A stretch of 64,000 nt of DNA from Macropodus opercularis (taxonomy: Eukaryota > Chordata > Actinopteri > Anabantiformes > Osphronemidae). Where the stretch lies: the NCBI GenBank assembly GCA_030770545.1, contig CM061100.1, positions 11,152,501-11,216,500 of the forward strand, in the 5' to 3' direction. The translations under genes and the position numbers were made by a program. The notes beneath the pieces were generated by a model. The model searched no databases and was not told where the DNA came from. It saw nothing but the letters and a program-made list of their open reading frames with translations. Positions 23,080-36,353 of the stretch are shown piece after piece (the first letter of the stretch is position 1; the number at the start of each line of letters is the position of its first letter).

Positions 23080-24304
23080 ACAAGAATGCAAAAGTAGTTC
23101 CTTTATTATCTTCACCATTATAGATTACAACTGTAGTTACACTAGAGGCATCAATGAATTTTCCACATTTTGAATGACATGGAGACATTAACTCCTGCAA
23201 ATCCATGTGCAGTTTCACATACTATCACACACAGCAGCAGTAATGATTGCAGTTCTTTAAACACTTTCAGTGACTTAATGCCTCAAATGTTTTCTTTTAA
23301 ACTCCAGTCTTTGAACAACAGACATCCAAGTATGTTAGTTGGTGCAGTAAGAGTCCAGTGTCAAAAGGTTTTCCCTGTTAAGTGTGGTACGCCATGGGAA
23401 GACAATACTCAAGATCACCACTCAAGGTCCAGCTTCATTTCACAAAATGGGACAGAACAAATCTGGTGACATTTTAACTTTAATATAAATATGAGAATCA
23501 TATTAATTATGTTTGAATAGGTAGTCTCTTTATACCTGACTATTGTGTAACACAAAAGGGAAAGAAGAACCAGTCCACATCTTCGGGAGTCTGAACGCAT
23601 TTGATCTGCAAGAGCCTGAGACGCGCAACAATAAGGAGGAGTCCTGCTCACCGAGCTGGCTTTGAACCAGTCAGCACACACTAGTGTAAACTCCTCGAGG
23701 CAACTACTGAGCTGTTGTCTAGAATGAGCAGGAAATGTGGAGAAAAAAGGTATGTTGCATATGAAGGGTTTAATGAAAGATGAGCCATGAAGGAGAAGTG
23801 CTGGAAAGAAGATAATGACAATATAGTAGAGGAGTTCATTAAAAGGTGTATACACAAAAAGGATCTGCAACTTTTTCTTAGAAAAATAAACACTACAATG
23901 GCACAGGACAATAATCAAACATACTTAAGTGTGTTTTCCACCAAGGAGCCATGAGGGGTTATAAAAATATGTGTGTTTGTATTCAGTATTTTAGGTAAAT
24001 TAAACTTGTATACCCATATTAACCTGGGGAGAGTAGGGTAGGTGACCTGGCAAATAAACATAAAAAAGGAAAAATAATTGGCACAACATCACTTAAACAA
24101 GGCAGGTTACACTCTGCCAGACTGGCTGATGATGGGCAAGAGTGCAACTTCCTCTGTCCACATCTAGAACAAAGTGGCAAAGTCTGATCACCAAATAGCA
24201 ACAGACAGGGATGCTGGTTGAAAGCGTTACCACATTTGCCAGGAAACTGCAGGTGGTACACTTAACATCCCCTGTGTCAGATCTCACATAGGCTCACACT
24301 GTAG
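23080..24304 (-). other. ppp2r2a: ppp2r2a 3'UTR
   Basis: Non-coding sequence downstream of the ppp2r2a stop. An AATAAA poly(A) signal on the minus strand at 23107-23102 would give a 3'UTR of about 1.2 kb. The open frame at 23415-23918 is on the same strand but has no family resemblance and is not called. Confidence 0.5.
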
Positions 24305-27300
24305 TTAGTTCACTTTATCCTGGAATATGTAGAGGTTGTTGGTCGTCGCCACTGCAATGATGTTGTCCTGGGGGTGCCAGGCAGTGTGAAGAATCTTTTT
24401 GTTGAAGTCTAAACTGTCCACACTGATTTCGTCTTTCTTGCGCTTGCCGCCAGCACACACCTTGCGAGGCTTTAGAACCTGCATGGGCTTACTGTTTTCT
24501 CGGGATGCCTCCAATGTTACATCCCGCCTATGGCCACGGTCAAACATTCGGAAGAAGTTGTTGTATGAGCCAGTCATCACCACACTGACAAGGAGACATG
24601 GGAAAGTGAGTGAGCCTTTAACAAGTTTAAACTTGTAAAAAAATTCTCTTCCTTGGTAAAAAGCAAGCATGTATAGAAGTTAAATTATTCAGCCTTTGGA
24701 AATCAAAAAATGTGAAATTACTAATAAGTCTTGAAGACTCATAGCACAATACTGCAAACAATTTACATGAAATAGGTTCACCAGAAAAATACATGTGACA
24801 AGTGTTACTTTGTCTACCCCTGCTGTCCTCACCTGTCATTGCCATTCCAGCAGCATTCAAACTTATCAAAGATGCAGTCGTTCTCGTAAAGCGAGCACAG
24901 CTTGCTCCTCAGATACTCATGAACCTGTAATGATCAGACACAAGTACGATGAGGTTATTGGTAAATCATTATTGTGTACTGTGTTGTGAAAAGAATTAAC
25001 AGTAACTAAGATTAAGAGGACATGATAGACTAGAATATTTATTTGGCATGGTAATCATCACATGACCAAGTGCGCTAAAGCACATTGTAGTGCAATATCT
25101 ATTGATCACACCAAAAAAGCAAAAGTATTAAACTGTATATGTGTTTAAATTCCACAAAGCTGACAAACTCACATTTATAATAAAGCAAATTTAACATTTG
25201 TTGTAAACCATTACACTGCTGGTTATTTAAAATTCATGTGGAAAAAAGAGGATTTAAAAAAATTATAAATATAAAATATACATTTATTAAATGTATATAC
25301 AAAGTTTATTAACATCTGGAGATGTGCTGGTGAGGAAGTATGTTTATATCCACTGGTCTTGGAGGAGTGACCAAATTAGCTATTGTTTAACAACGGAATA
25401 TATGAACTACATTGGTTACTTTAACTTTATTAATATACATAAGAAGCCACAGCTTTAGCATTGTGAATTTGAGCAATAACACCAGAGAAGCATGAAGTGA
25501 AAAATTCAAACCGAGCTGTGAATAGGAGAAATTGATCAGTGTAAACATACAAACATAAATCACGATTGTTTAACAAACTAGGAACTATGGAATCTGTTCA
25601 TCAGTCTCACCTGATAGGTCTCCACTGGCCTGTTTTCCATGTTTAAGTCCCAGATCTTCATGGACAAGTAGTCTCTGGTCATCATGTATCGTCCATTGTG
25701 ACTAAACTTTACATCTGAGATCGAAGATATGATCTCAGAGAAGAAGGAACGATTACTGGGATCTTCTGGCTCCTCAAACACTGGACAAGAAGAAGACAGA
25801 TCATAAATACATTGGCATCAAGCCAAAGCAGCATCCTACAAAAGTCTGTCATTAGCTAGAGTGCAGGTTTAAGAGCGAAGCATAATGAGTCCGGCCCTTA
25901 ATCCACCTGTCAAAATAGAGGTGTTGTGATTAAAGTAAGCAAAGTGGGTACTTACATTTGGAGTGTTTGTCACACAGTGCTGAAGCCCTCATATCACACA
26001 GACGAATAGTTCCTTTGCTGCTGCTGTAGACAAAGGTGTTACACTGATGAGGATGGAATTCTGCTGCTGTGATCACCTCCGTTAGTTCCTCCATGTTGGC
26101 CGGTTTAATGTCGACAATATCTGTGCAGGGTTAAGGGGAATAAACTCTTGAGGCAATTGTCAAACAAATTGGTTGGTGAACAAACATGTCCACATGTAGT
26201 ATTCAAGGATACTGAAGCTGCGGTCCGTGATTTCAAGGTGCCAGAGGTTGATGCGGAGGTCATCTGCAGACAGGTATGTCTCATTGTCACTGTTGACCGA
26301 GATAGAGTTGATATGATAGGTGTGAGCATTAGCAAACACCCTCCGTGGACTGGCTTCCACCATGAGGTCCATAGGTATTAAAACTGGTACCTGTGGAAAT
26401 AACAACCAGGGCATTATGCAAAACTGATAAAGAAGTCATTTTGCAGTTATGATGCCTGCTTGTGGAACAATAATTATATATGACAAAGCTTTTCATTAGA
26501 CTAGGAGCATGTAGGCTTGTTATATGGAATTTATATTACAGACATCACTCATTACCATTACTATACTTATGTAGTTTCTGATACTCTAGCATCAGAAACT
26601 ACATGTTCACAATCACTTACCTCAAACGACAATAAATCAGAACAGTGAGGATGTGAGACTAGGGCAAAATAGATTGCGTTTCAGCAGCACTGGAAGACCA
26701 TTAACATATATTTTGAGGTAACCGATTGAACACCCTGCAAGACAGAGCACAAACTCTATAGTAGTCCATTGCAGTGCTTACCCGCAGTGATGTGATAGTG
26801 TTGGGGTCTTTGTAGCGGCCATCATCCTCTTTGAGATTATAGCCATCTGGTCTCTTGTCACGTTCACTAATTTTCCACAATTTAATTGTCTTATCTGTTA
26901 AAGAGCAACCAAATGTCAAAACTGCAAGGACAACTCTTGAAAGGAATAAAAACTACAAGAGTAATGTATCATTACGTGAGCGCTAGCAATCATCTAGGAT
27001 GCTTTTATAAATAAAGGTCTCAGAAAAGCTTTGTATTTTTGACAGGATCCACTGTTGATCCCTACTTCATTGAATAATGAACATTCTTAAGAGTCTGCAG
27101 GGCAAATACTTGTATAATCAGTAGTAATCCCAGTTTAAATTTGTTTTGTGTAAAAGAAACTATAACTAAATTCTCTGTGTTAGCAGTCTGTAGTTAAATT
27201 AAATTCACCTGTGTACACGACAAACACTACCTTACCATTAGTTGACAACAGAAACTGAGCAGCATTTTTCTGAGGAAGCCAGCGGATCTTGTTGATCTTT

Positions 27301-28308
27301 TCCTCTATCTCCAAACTCTTCAAGTAGTCAAACTCTGGCTCATGGCTCTGAAAAGTGCTATAAACGTTGTATTCACTCCGGAACTGAGGTTGATTCTTAT
27401 TCTGTGGAGAATGGAAAAAAACGTGACACAAAAGCAAAAGGAGGCTTTGTTAGAAAAAGAACAAAAGTTTGTCATAAGTTACTTTCTAAATGACAAATCT
27501 TTTAAGTAAGATATTTACCTTTTAATGGACATAACAACAATTAGCAATCTAAAATGTTTACTCCTTACTTAAAAAAATCCTCGTTAAGTCCTGAAATTTT
27601 ATAGAAACTAATATGAATGGTTAACCATTTCAAATGAGTGGACAGTCAGAGAATAATATTCAATAGACAACAAATGTAGTTGTACCTCTATTTCCTGCTG
27701 GAAAATTACTACGCGCCCACCCTTGTCTCCTGTGGCCAGCAGCTCCCCTGTGTGGTTAAACTCAACCGTGGATATGATATCCGCTGCAGAAAAAAACAAA
27801 ACAAACAAACATGACATTTAAACTTGTATCTACAATGATGTCATTTTTAATTGCTACACAGAAAAGTAAACATTTCCCAACAAATATAAAAAGACACTCA
27901 AGGATCACTGTTAATCTCCACTAATTTTAGATATCCCAGAAGTGGAGCACACTGGACGAGTGTGCAGACTGGAGATGCTGCTGAAGATGTCAGTATGTAG
28001 AGCACATGGTAGATGAACGCTAACCTATTTTCACCCCACTTTTCTCTGTCCTCACTCAAATAGCATTGTGCATTTCCCCCAGGAGCAGTATGTTGCTTTA
28101 CAAACTGAAGCTGGCTTGCAGTAATATACACGCCAACTTAACCCTTTGTGGTCCGGTGAAGCAGAAAGACAATTCTGCAAAAGCTTGTGGTAGAGAGCCT
28201 TTGTGACCATTTCACTCCTTGAGGTCCTGTTGGAAGCCATACATCTAAAGTACTGTTTAAAACTGATGTTCTACAACAGCAGCAAATGTATGATTTAATT
28301 AATTAATT

Positions 28309-28347
<39 letters not shown>

Positions 28348-31300
28348 GAGGGTCAACTCTTTTCGAGTCTCACAGGCATCCATCCAGGATGCCATTCCAT
28401 TGCAGGGGTGTGTTAAAGGTCTTAGGTTAAGACTAAGGTTATTGTGGGTAAGGAATGTTTGCATCTCTGGAAAGAGCCAGTAGTTGTAATTTGGCACAAA
28501 AGACCAACAATGACACTGTAAGATACAAAGGAGAAAAAGAATGCAGCTTCTAAATTTGCTTTGATGAGTCAACTGCTCTGTGACAGTCGGTACCAAAAAT
28601 ACAGAGTTGCACAATAACATAGCTGAATCTCTGCAAGTTTCAATAAAATGCAAATACACTTTCAGCGTAAAATATCTTCTGTCATGAAACTAATAGCATT
28701 GCGATTAATATACCGTTTACCCTGCAATTATTTAAACAAAAGGAAACAGTGCTGTGACAATGGGCAAGGGTAGGGCAATTGTGTAGGGTCTGATAAGCAG
28801 TCACTTTCAGATCTGTCAAGTACCACCTATCATGGTTACTTCTTCATTCATTGGTAGTACTAAAAACTGCTTGACAGGCACCCAGTGATGTTCAGGTTCA
28901 GCCATTTCTTTGTTTTCTACTAAAGCATGAGTAAGAGCCTTCCCTGGCAAGCCACTGGAAAACCTTTAATGTGAAGTAGCAACAAAAAGGCGTGTTTTAC
29001 ATTGTCGCTACTTTAACGTCTAGGATATGCAGCTCTAAAACAGCCATGGATACAGGAAGGTGGGCGTTGATGAAAACAGAATGTAGGAGTGGAACCACAG
29101 AGACCCATGTTACACAGGAACTTAAAAATGGCTCTCTAGTCATCTGGATTATGAGTCAGTTTAATGCAGAACAGTCTAATTAAAAGACTGACTAAAAGTG
29201 ATAAGTTATAGTTAAGGTTAATACCTACTCTGTGATTGCCTAACCGTTTAGACAATAAGTCTCGTCACAACAAACCTACAATTTGTTGGTTAAAGATAAA
29301 CATAGATAGAAAGAAGACATTTAAAAAAATGACGACGACATTGAACAGCAGTCTCCATTTTGCCAGCAACCTTTACTTTACAGACCATTAAGTAACATTT
29401 TCGCACATTATCTATCCACGATTTACACTTAAACATTCCTATATCAGCAGAGCCCTTACCTTCAGCTACATCATCATCAATGGCTCCTTTCACCTGAGAG
29501 AAGCACCACTGCATGTCACCTCCAGGACCTGCAATGATTGAAGAATGCAAGAACTAAATTCAGTCCAGTGGCCAGTGAGTGTTACATTTTAATTTCTAGC
29601 TTTGCCATGTTTCCCAGCATACAACGGCATTGCTGTAAGCATTAGTATAAGATACTGTTAAGTGGAAACTGGACTTGCTTTTAGTTTTTGAAGATGTTTC
29701 ACCTTCCCTGCAAAACGTTTCATCAGCAAAGCACCTTGAGCAACTAAAAGCACGTACAGTTGCCATTAAACTCCACTTCTGATAAATGTGGCTGGAATGA
29801 CTGACAGTCTTCACCAATGGTAATGTACTATGATGTAAAAGTGGTTAACATATATGAAGATGCCCCGATTTCAAATTTGTAACTGAGAAGTGAAAGAGAA
29901 ATAAAATAAATTGTCATGAGAGACAGATGGCACATCTGCCAACTTTGCATGGCCATTCATGTACCTGTAACCTCTCATAACCACTGCAAGAGTAGCCTCA
30001 AAACAAAATTAAACAATTTGATTTCACAGAAAACATCTGGATCTCACCAATACAGTGCATCCATGTCTTTAACTATCAATTATCTGTGGAGCAGTTTCAC
30101 ATTGTTCTAACATTAGTTGAGACAAACATGAAGGCAACTGCTACATTAGTAGAAGATGCTCTTACTTCAGGCTCCTATGCTTAACGATAACTCCCATCAC
30201 TAAATAGGTTCTCAGTTGCATAACACGCCTAGATGAAGTCTGCATATTTCAAATGTCTCATTTATTATTGTTGCACAATTAAAACTGGTCTGATTTGTGG
30301 ATAACAATGTCTACACCTAGCAGGACAGATCTGCAGAATAATCAAGGACATTTATGAGTCACCATGGCGCACCATACACATATTCTGAAATGAATCATGA
30401 GTAAAAACAAGATGCCAACACAGGGTTGGTACTGGTCAGGCAAAGCTGTAACACCTCCCTAGACTGACAGTTGCAAAAGAAAACAGCACAAGGCTAACAG
30501 GAGTTTTAATATGAAAATCATGTCTTCAACCAGTTTTAATTGAAATAAAATATTTAACACTAATGCATAAAGATTGGTATCATTTGCCCACTGAAATAGA
30601 CTAAATGCATGCACTAAACACATATTTATATTAAAAAAAATAGTATAAGACATTATTCCTTAAGACTCACATGGGACAACATAGATATAAAAAATACAGT
30701 AATATTTTACTGTAAAAGTAACATAATTATGCTGATATCAATGGGGTGTCACGTTAGTTTGAAGCTCGAGTACTACTATTCGTGTTTTTTTCATTTGAGT
30801 AGATGTACCTGCCCAGCAATCAAGACATTTCAGTCTTTTAAGTCAGATAATTGTACATATCCTTTGGGCTACAGCGGGCCCAGAGAGCTACCGTGCATGT
30901 GGGCAATGTCAAAGTTTGAGCTAGCGTTAGCTAGCTGTGCTTGTCAAGCCAGTCAGGGTATATTTGGGAAATGTGCACTGGGATGAAAATCGCCCGTTTT
31001 TGTGCCAACACATAGTCGTTTTTTGCTTTCCTGAACTTAACAGTGGATCAGATACTTTAAAATATCGGTCTGTAAAGTGCACATCTCATACAACGATTCG
31101 TTACAGCCACGAGAAGTTAACGTTAGCATTGTATTGGCTCTAAACCGCATTGTATGGCTAACACAGTATGCAGCGTTATAATGTAAGAGGGGCTTCTGTT
31201 CGGTATTAATGGTGAATATCTATTATTTGAAGGCTGCATCCGTTTATCTGGCTTTTGTCGTCAAACACAGGCCAGAGGGGCGATGACACTCGAGGTTGCT

Positions 31301-31483
31301 GGCTAGCTAACATTAGCACTAGCTAAGTTGTGCTATCTGGCGCTAGCTAAATTGACGCTTGCCAGTGTAGTTTTAATAATTTCTTGCCTGGGTCGGCAAA
31401 GAGTGCTGTCGGAATTCAGCTGCTTTGTAAAACACCGGCCTGTTCACAAAGATTATTTGTGTAATGGATAAATTACCTGCCAT
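24305..31483 (-). CDS. ppp2r2a: PP2A regulatory subunit B55 alpha (PPP2R2A)
   Basis: B55-alpha is a seven-bladed WD40 beta-propeller that targets the PP2A A/C core to substrates, including mitotic CDK substrates and tau. Coding exons (minus): 31483-31477, 29528-29460, 27783-27686, 27401-27236, 26894-26782, 26390-26213, 26120-25956, 25780-25611, 24924-24833, 24584-24305. All junctions are GT-AG and every phase closes, giving 445 aa (human 447). Exon 1 holds only ATGGCAG, so the start is MAG-PGGDMQWCFSQVKG. Landmarks are STVEFNHTGELLATGDKGG, EYNVYSTFQSHEPEFDYL, LSADDLRINLWHLEITDRSF, FVYSSSKGTIRLCDMRASAL, FSEIISSISDVKFSHNGRYM, MTGSYNNFFRMFDR and the terminal NNLYIFQDKVN. A rather than D is preferred from HTGELLATGDKGG, QKNAAQF and the RYKDP context, plus the bnip3l neighbour. 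Confidence 0.96.
27784..29459 (-). other. ppp2r2a: ppp2r2a intron 2
   Basis: A 1.7-kb intron containing the 34-nt poly(T) tract. The 118-aa frame running into that tract (28303-28659) is a chance frame ending in poly-lysine. Nothing else was recognised. Confidence 0.6.
28311..28344. repeat. Poly(T) tract of 34, preceded by a short AATT run (ppp2r2a intron)
   Basis: 34 consecutive T on the plus strand, directly after a short TTAATTAATTAATTAG run. On the minus strand this is a long poly(A) and could be the tail of an old retroposed sequence ending here. I could not find its head or a target duplication, so I call only the homopolymer. Confidence 0.9.
29529..31476 (-). other. ppp2r2a: ppp2r2a intron 1
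   Basis: A 1.9-kb intron between the seven-base first coding piece and exon 2. It holds the dispersed-repeat fragment at about 29661-29765. Its right part (about 30890-31440) contains repeated GCTAGC and GTTAGC words and becomes CpG-richer towards the promoter. No gene was recognised in it. Confidence 0.55.
29661..29765. repeat. Truncated teleost dispersed-repeat fragment
   Basis: The words AAACTGGACTTGC, TTTTTGAAGATGTTTCACCT and CGTTTCATCAGC in this order resemble a very common fish repeat around the words GAAGACGTTTCACCT and AAGTCCAGTTGCC. No ends or target duplication are visible, so it is a degraded fragment in ppp2r2a intron 1. Family name not claimed. Confidence 0.4.
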
Positions 31484-31870
31484 GACGAGACAGACAGACA
31501 GTGGCGCTTGCCTCAGTCAGTCACGATCCTGCTTCCCACTCCCACGCGCTGATCTGTGGGATCTGAACTTTTTTTTCTTTCTTCCGCAGAGTCTTCGCTG
31601 TCCGTCTGCGCAAGCCTGGATGTCAGGCGCTAAACTGATCGTAACACTTGTTATTTTTCCTCGGTTTCTTTCCCGCTTCTCTCTCTGTTGTTTCTCTGCA
31701 TGTCATTCACTCTCCCCTCCTCCGTCTCCTTGTTGCCGCCGGCTACTTCGCATCCCACAACTCAGTTCTTCCCCACCCCTACACAGCCTCTTTCCGCACG
31801 TGAACCAAAGCTTTTTTATAGGCGCGCGCACGCTGTTAGGCATATGCACAGGCTCGCGCGTGCACATTGA
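31484..31870 (-). promoter_or_regulatory. ppp2r2a: ppp2r2a 5'UTR and CpG-rich promoter
   Basis: This is GC-rich, pyrimidine-rich DNA (plus strand) upstream of the ATG. On the minus strand a TATAAAAAAG element lies at 31820-31811, preceded by a GCGCGCGCC run. This would place a start near 31785 and a 5'UTR of about 300 nt. The 210-aa plus-strand frame across it (31464-32096) is a compositional by-product. Confidence 0.5.
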
Positions 31871-34280
31871 TGGCCAGCTAGATAGCAGGACTGTAAACGA
31901 CAAGCAAGTTTCTGTCAAAGCTGACAACTGTAGTATCTTAGACTATTGTACAAACCATTCTTTACATAAAATTTGTAGCTTTTTCCTCAAATGCAAAAAA
32001 GCTCATATATGTGACCTACTAACTTGCTTTAGTCTTTGCTGTACGAAGTACGAAGATTTTTCAGCTCAATTTAGTTATACCCCCATAGGATCATAGATAT
32101 TGTTTTTGCACTTCTGCGTTTTTTGTCTTGGGCAATGAGGATCTTTGTTTTTTGGCACATTTGTTCGAGATTAAATAATTTTTGTCATTAACGTTTTGAT
32201 GCCGTGGAGAGTGAGACAGTGGAGAGTTACCCATGTTACAGCATGTTGCTATCATTCACTGTAACTAGGCATACTGTAACAGATCCCTCCATCATATGAA
32301 GCCACAAAGAGATGAAACGTTGGTGACTACACAGACAGAAAATAATAATATATTTTATCTGGGCTCCATGTTGAGCATCCTGGATCAGAGGCCCTAAAAG
32401 AACTACCAGGTGGCAGCTGCATCTTTCAGCTTCAAGTGTCTTGAAGGAGCTAGTGGAAGCCAGAAGTGGAAGTTAAGGACAGCAAAGAAACATGACAAGA
32501 AGTTTGTTTGACAAAAGCATTACCAATATCCCAGACTACAACTTAGACGTGAATATTGAACTCTGAATAAGAAGACTGCTGGGAATACTCAGGTCAGCTA
32601 AATTCTCTGTCATATAATTTAGGTTCCCACAGTGTTAGTATTTCCCTCTGCAAATATGTGAATACAAATGAAATGTGTTTTTGTTATTTAAGGTTTTAAG
32701 CAACTGCTTAAATATCTTGAGTCTACACATTTCATCTGTTCATTCATTGCTCATCCTTTATTGCTCACGCTTTTCAGAAGAATGGTTGACAGCTGTGAGA
32801 GGCTCAAGCAGATTTACTGTTTGTTATTTACTGTATTTACTCTGAACCAGATTTGCATGTTAATTGTGTAGGTATGAGAGCTATTGATCTTTTGGTAGAG
32901 ACAATGTCACCTTGTCTGTAGGGAAGGAGGAAGCTCAGAAGCAAACAATGTTACAAACAAAATATTACAGCTAATTAGACTTTGTTGTAAACTACACTGG
33001 TTGGACAATCAATAAACTATTTCAGAGGGAGACAAGTATTAAATACATACAATGTGTCTATCTCTTAATTTTCCAGGCTGTGTACCCAATGCCATACCAT
33101 CAAATTATGTGTATTTACTGTAAGTACACATGCACGACATACACTTGAGGGTTTAAAATGTTTGTGTAGGATTTTGGTTACAGAGGCTTTAAAACATGTC
33201 TTATATTAATTTGAGAAATATACTGAAAGCACAACGGTTAAAAAACAATAACCAAATTATCCATTGTTGTCTCGTATGTTATTATACATTTCGCATCAGA
33301 GACTGGATTTTACCAGTTAGTAATACCTCTTAAGAAATAAGATATGTGCAATTGATGAGTGAGGCAATGACAGCTGGGACCACTTACTTTTAAAGTGTGA
33401 AAACAGAAACAGGAGGACTCACTATGCATAGTGCACACTGAAACATAGTCTAATTGAATAAAACAATATAAGACCCATAAGTATATGTGACTTTAACTGA
33501 AAGAGACAAAACTGCATCATGTTTGATGGTTATATCACCTAATACATCATCATCCAATGATTCCCTGACAACACATCAAAACTGTTTAAAGATAAAGATT
33601 TTCGCCAGCCAGTCGTTATGTAATACACAGCACAGAGGCTTGTCAAGAATCATTTATCATTTTTAGCAATATATGGCTCCATGCAGTTTATAGGGTATGA
33701 TTACATGTTTGGTTCTATAATCCCAGTTTCATTAATCACATGCAGACTGAAGGAATTTAATTCATTTACTATACCATAAAACTACTTGCATGTTTTTTTG
33801 GTTTCCTACCAGCAGTCAAAAACTCCTAGAACCGCCCCTTCCTATATTGTCAATTCATGTCTCAATTGTGCAGGAACATTGTGCGTGGTGAACATTTCGT
33901 ATATATTCTCTGCAGCAGCTGACAGGCATAATTGAATCTTGGGACTTTGTTTTTGTTGCACAATTGTTGTATGTTGATCATCTTGCGCAGCATAAATACA
34001 CCATGCACCGTTCCCACCAGCAGTGGTGCACATTAGCTCCATGCAGGGGCAGTGCTGCTCAAGCTGCAGCGCAGATCAAACTGTTCAGTCCCTGCCGGAA
34101 GTGAGCTTCACTTAAATTGAACCTTCATGTAAAGTAATAACAGTTGTCCTTGTTCATATTGACGCTGCGAAGCAAGCGCCACGCGATGTGGTCTATAAGA
34201 GTCTATAGAGAAGTGCACATGTGTCATTAAGCTTTTAAAATAGAACATTACAGCAGATCATAATCAGATCTGAAGGCGGT
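31871..34280. other. Head-to-head spacer between ppp2r2a and gsn
   Basis: AT-rich intergenic DNA. I found no exon, RNA gene or intact transposon. About 34140-34220 contains the self-similar words TCTATAAGAGTCTATAGAG, but I could not assign them to a family. This spacer is the junction between two blocks that are on different chromosomes in human. Confidence 0.5.
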
Positions 34281-34289
34281 GCCGCAGGC

Positions 34290-34487
34290 CGCCAGGGGAG
34301 TGTCTTAACGGGGAGTGTCCCGGGTTAGAAGATATAAGCACCGGCTCTGCGCTGCCCCTTTCTGCCGACTCGACGTCCGTCTGCTCCCGCTGCAACTCGA
34401 AAGTCTCCCCGTGGTTGAGTAACGTCACGTCAGGTCTGGTTCAGTCCAGATCCGTCCCACGATCGTAATCCACGCGTCCAGGTTGAG
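34290..34487 (+). promoter_or_regulatory. gsn: Probable gsn promoter and non-coding first exon
   Basis: The gelsolin ATG lies seven bases inside an exon that begins with an acceptor (TTTACAG|ACACAGG), so an upstream non-coding exon must exist. The best candidate is here. It has a GATATAAGC TATA-like element at 34331-34339, a GC-rich body from about 34360, and a strong donor GAG|GTACGT ending the exon at 34487. Just upstream, the 10-mer GGGGAGTGTC occurs twice (34295-34304 and 34310-34319), 15 bp apart. CRE-like words AACGTCACGTCA lie inside. The prediction rests on signals, not transcripts. Confidence 0.45.
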
Positions 34488-36322
34488 GTACGTTATAAAA
34501 TGTGTAGCACAGATTGCGGAATGATACGTTGATACGCCAATCAGCGCTGCACAGCAAAGGGTCTTACGCTACACTTTTAAAAGGTCGGATTGGAGGAGAA
34601 GGACACGCAGACTGGAGCTGTGGATGTTTTGTGCCTTACTTTAACACAAGTTCGTTTGGTCCAGCGCAGTATAGACCCGAATATTATGATCTAAAGAAAA
34701 AAATAACCCAGAAATATAGTTTGAAGTAGCTTATATACACCGTGTGGTAATACTGAGCATACTACACGAAATGTACAAGGAAAATATGCTCTGCGACTCA
34801 TTTATCTGAGCTGTAGTTCGTGCTTATCTTTCATGCTTTGCATTAATAAACTGCAGCATTTGTGTATGAGTATAAACCAATGATATACACTGCATAAATA
34901 TAACTTGTTTTGACAGTTGGGGTAGTTTCTGCTGGTAATACTGGTAATTTTTACTTAAGTAGCATTTGGAATGTATTTTTATGTGTTACTTCTTTCTTTA
35001 ATAATTAGAAGGTTCCTCCATTGTTTGGAGAAACAGCATGTGTTGTGTCTTTTTAAATTCAAACATTCAATGGACTGGGCTATTTACTGTATTAGAAGAA
35101 TGGATTAAGCATCACAGATAAAACCTACAAAACAGCTGCATAATGGTATGTTTTGACACATCTATGGCTGTCTTAGAAACAACAACCAAACAGTGAGATT
35201 GTTCTGTGATAAGGTCACCCACAGCATCCTGATTGTTACATGGTTACTGTAACGTGTGTGTGTTCACAGCTTTATCAAGGAAAGAGAACATATGAAGTGT
35301 GGTAAATTTATCCAGTCATATTAAAGTAATTGACTACCCCAACGAACGCCCAAGGAACGCACACTGAAAAGAATAGTAATGTCAGTTAAAGTTTCTAATA
35401 GGACAGTTTGTCTGTGGCCGGAGCCAGAAAAATATAATTTGAGAGAAATTCTTCACATGAAACTTGTCTCTTTTTGCTTAAATTTAATATTACAGTATGT
35501 TTATGTTTCCTGAAAACCAGCCTGTGATGGTTTTGCAGTCCAGCAAGGACTGTGCTCCTTGTAGCGACATCTAACGTGGCATGGCATTGTTCTGCTGCTG
35601 TAAAACATTTCAGGGAGGAGGCTGGATGTTGGTTCAGCATATGATGTGATCTGGGCACTGAGCTGTTCAGGGTAACTTGTCTTGGTTCAGCATTTAAATA
35701 ACTTTTCATTTAAATCAAAAACATCAGATGTCACATCATGTCACCAGTATTCAGTGTTCCCTATTTTTATAGCAGTACTATGGCTTGCGTGAGGTGGGGC
35801 ACTGACATCAGACTTGCTTTCACATTCAAGTTAAAATGGGCAAAACAGGATGAAGCTGAGATGGATGAGTGTCCTGAGAGACTGAAACACACGTGGCTTG
35901 ACGTTTGCTAATTAAACCACAAACTGCAGCAAATAATTACGGCGGTCAGTAGATGAGTAAGGGAGGGGTGAGGAGCCACAAGGGGGTTCCTCATCCACAT
36001 CTGTTGTATTTGTCTGGTTGACAAAAACAAAAGGTCACACCTTTCCCTTGGAGGAAACACCGTCATCTTTTACGCGCTGTGCATTCACTATAATTACTTT
36101 GTGGCAGAAAGCTGTATTCAAAGTATGTCTGTCCTCTGACAGATTTAGTATTTCAGGTGGTGAAATGTGGTGTCTGTGCAAATGGATGAAGGAGAAGCAG
36201 CTGTAATACAAACTGTATATAGAGCCTGCGCACAGTCTTATCTAGATCCTGACCGAGCTGCAGAACGGCTGAATGGCCCTGGAGAGACTGCAAGTGGCAT
36301 GCATGGAGAAAATGAGTCATCA

Positions 36323-36353
<31 letters not shown>

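Noticed and set aside
23415..23918. 167-aa minus-strand frame
   Set aside because: Lies inside the proposed ppp2r2a 3'UTR, has no family resemblance, and its codon use matches the AT-rich surroundings.
28303..28659. 118-aa minus-strand frame ending in poly-Lys
   Set aside because: Its end is the 34-nt poly(T)/poly(A) tract. No domain and no splice context within ppp2r2a intron 2.
31464..32096. 210-aa plus-strand frame, the longest in the window
   Set aside because: It covers the ppp2r2a start codon and promoter on the opposite strand, is low in recognisable domains and rich in Ser/Cys/Phe from pyrimidine tracts. A GC-driven chance frame.
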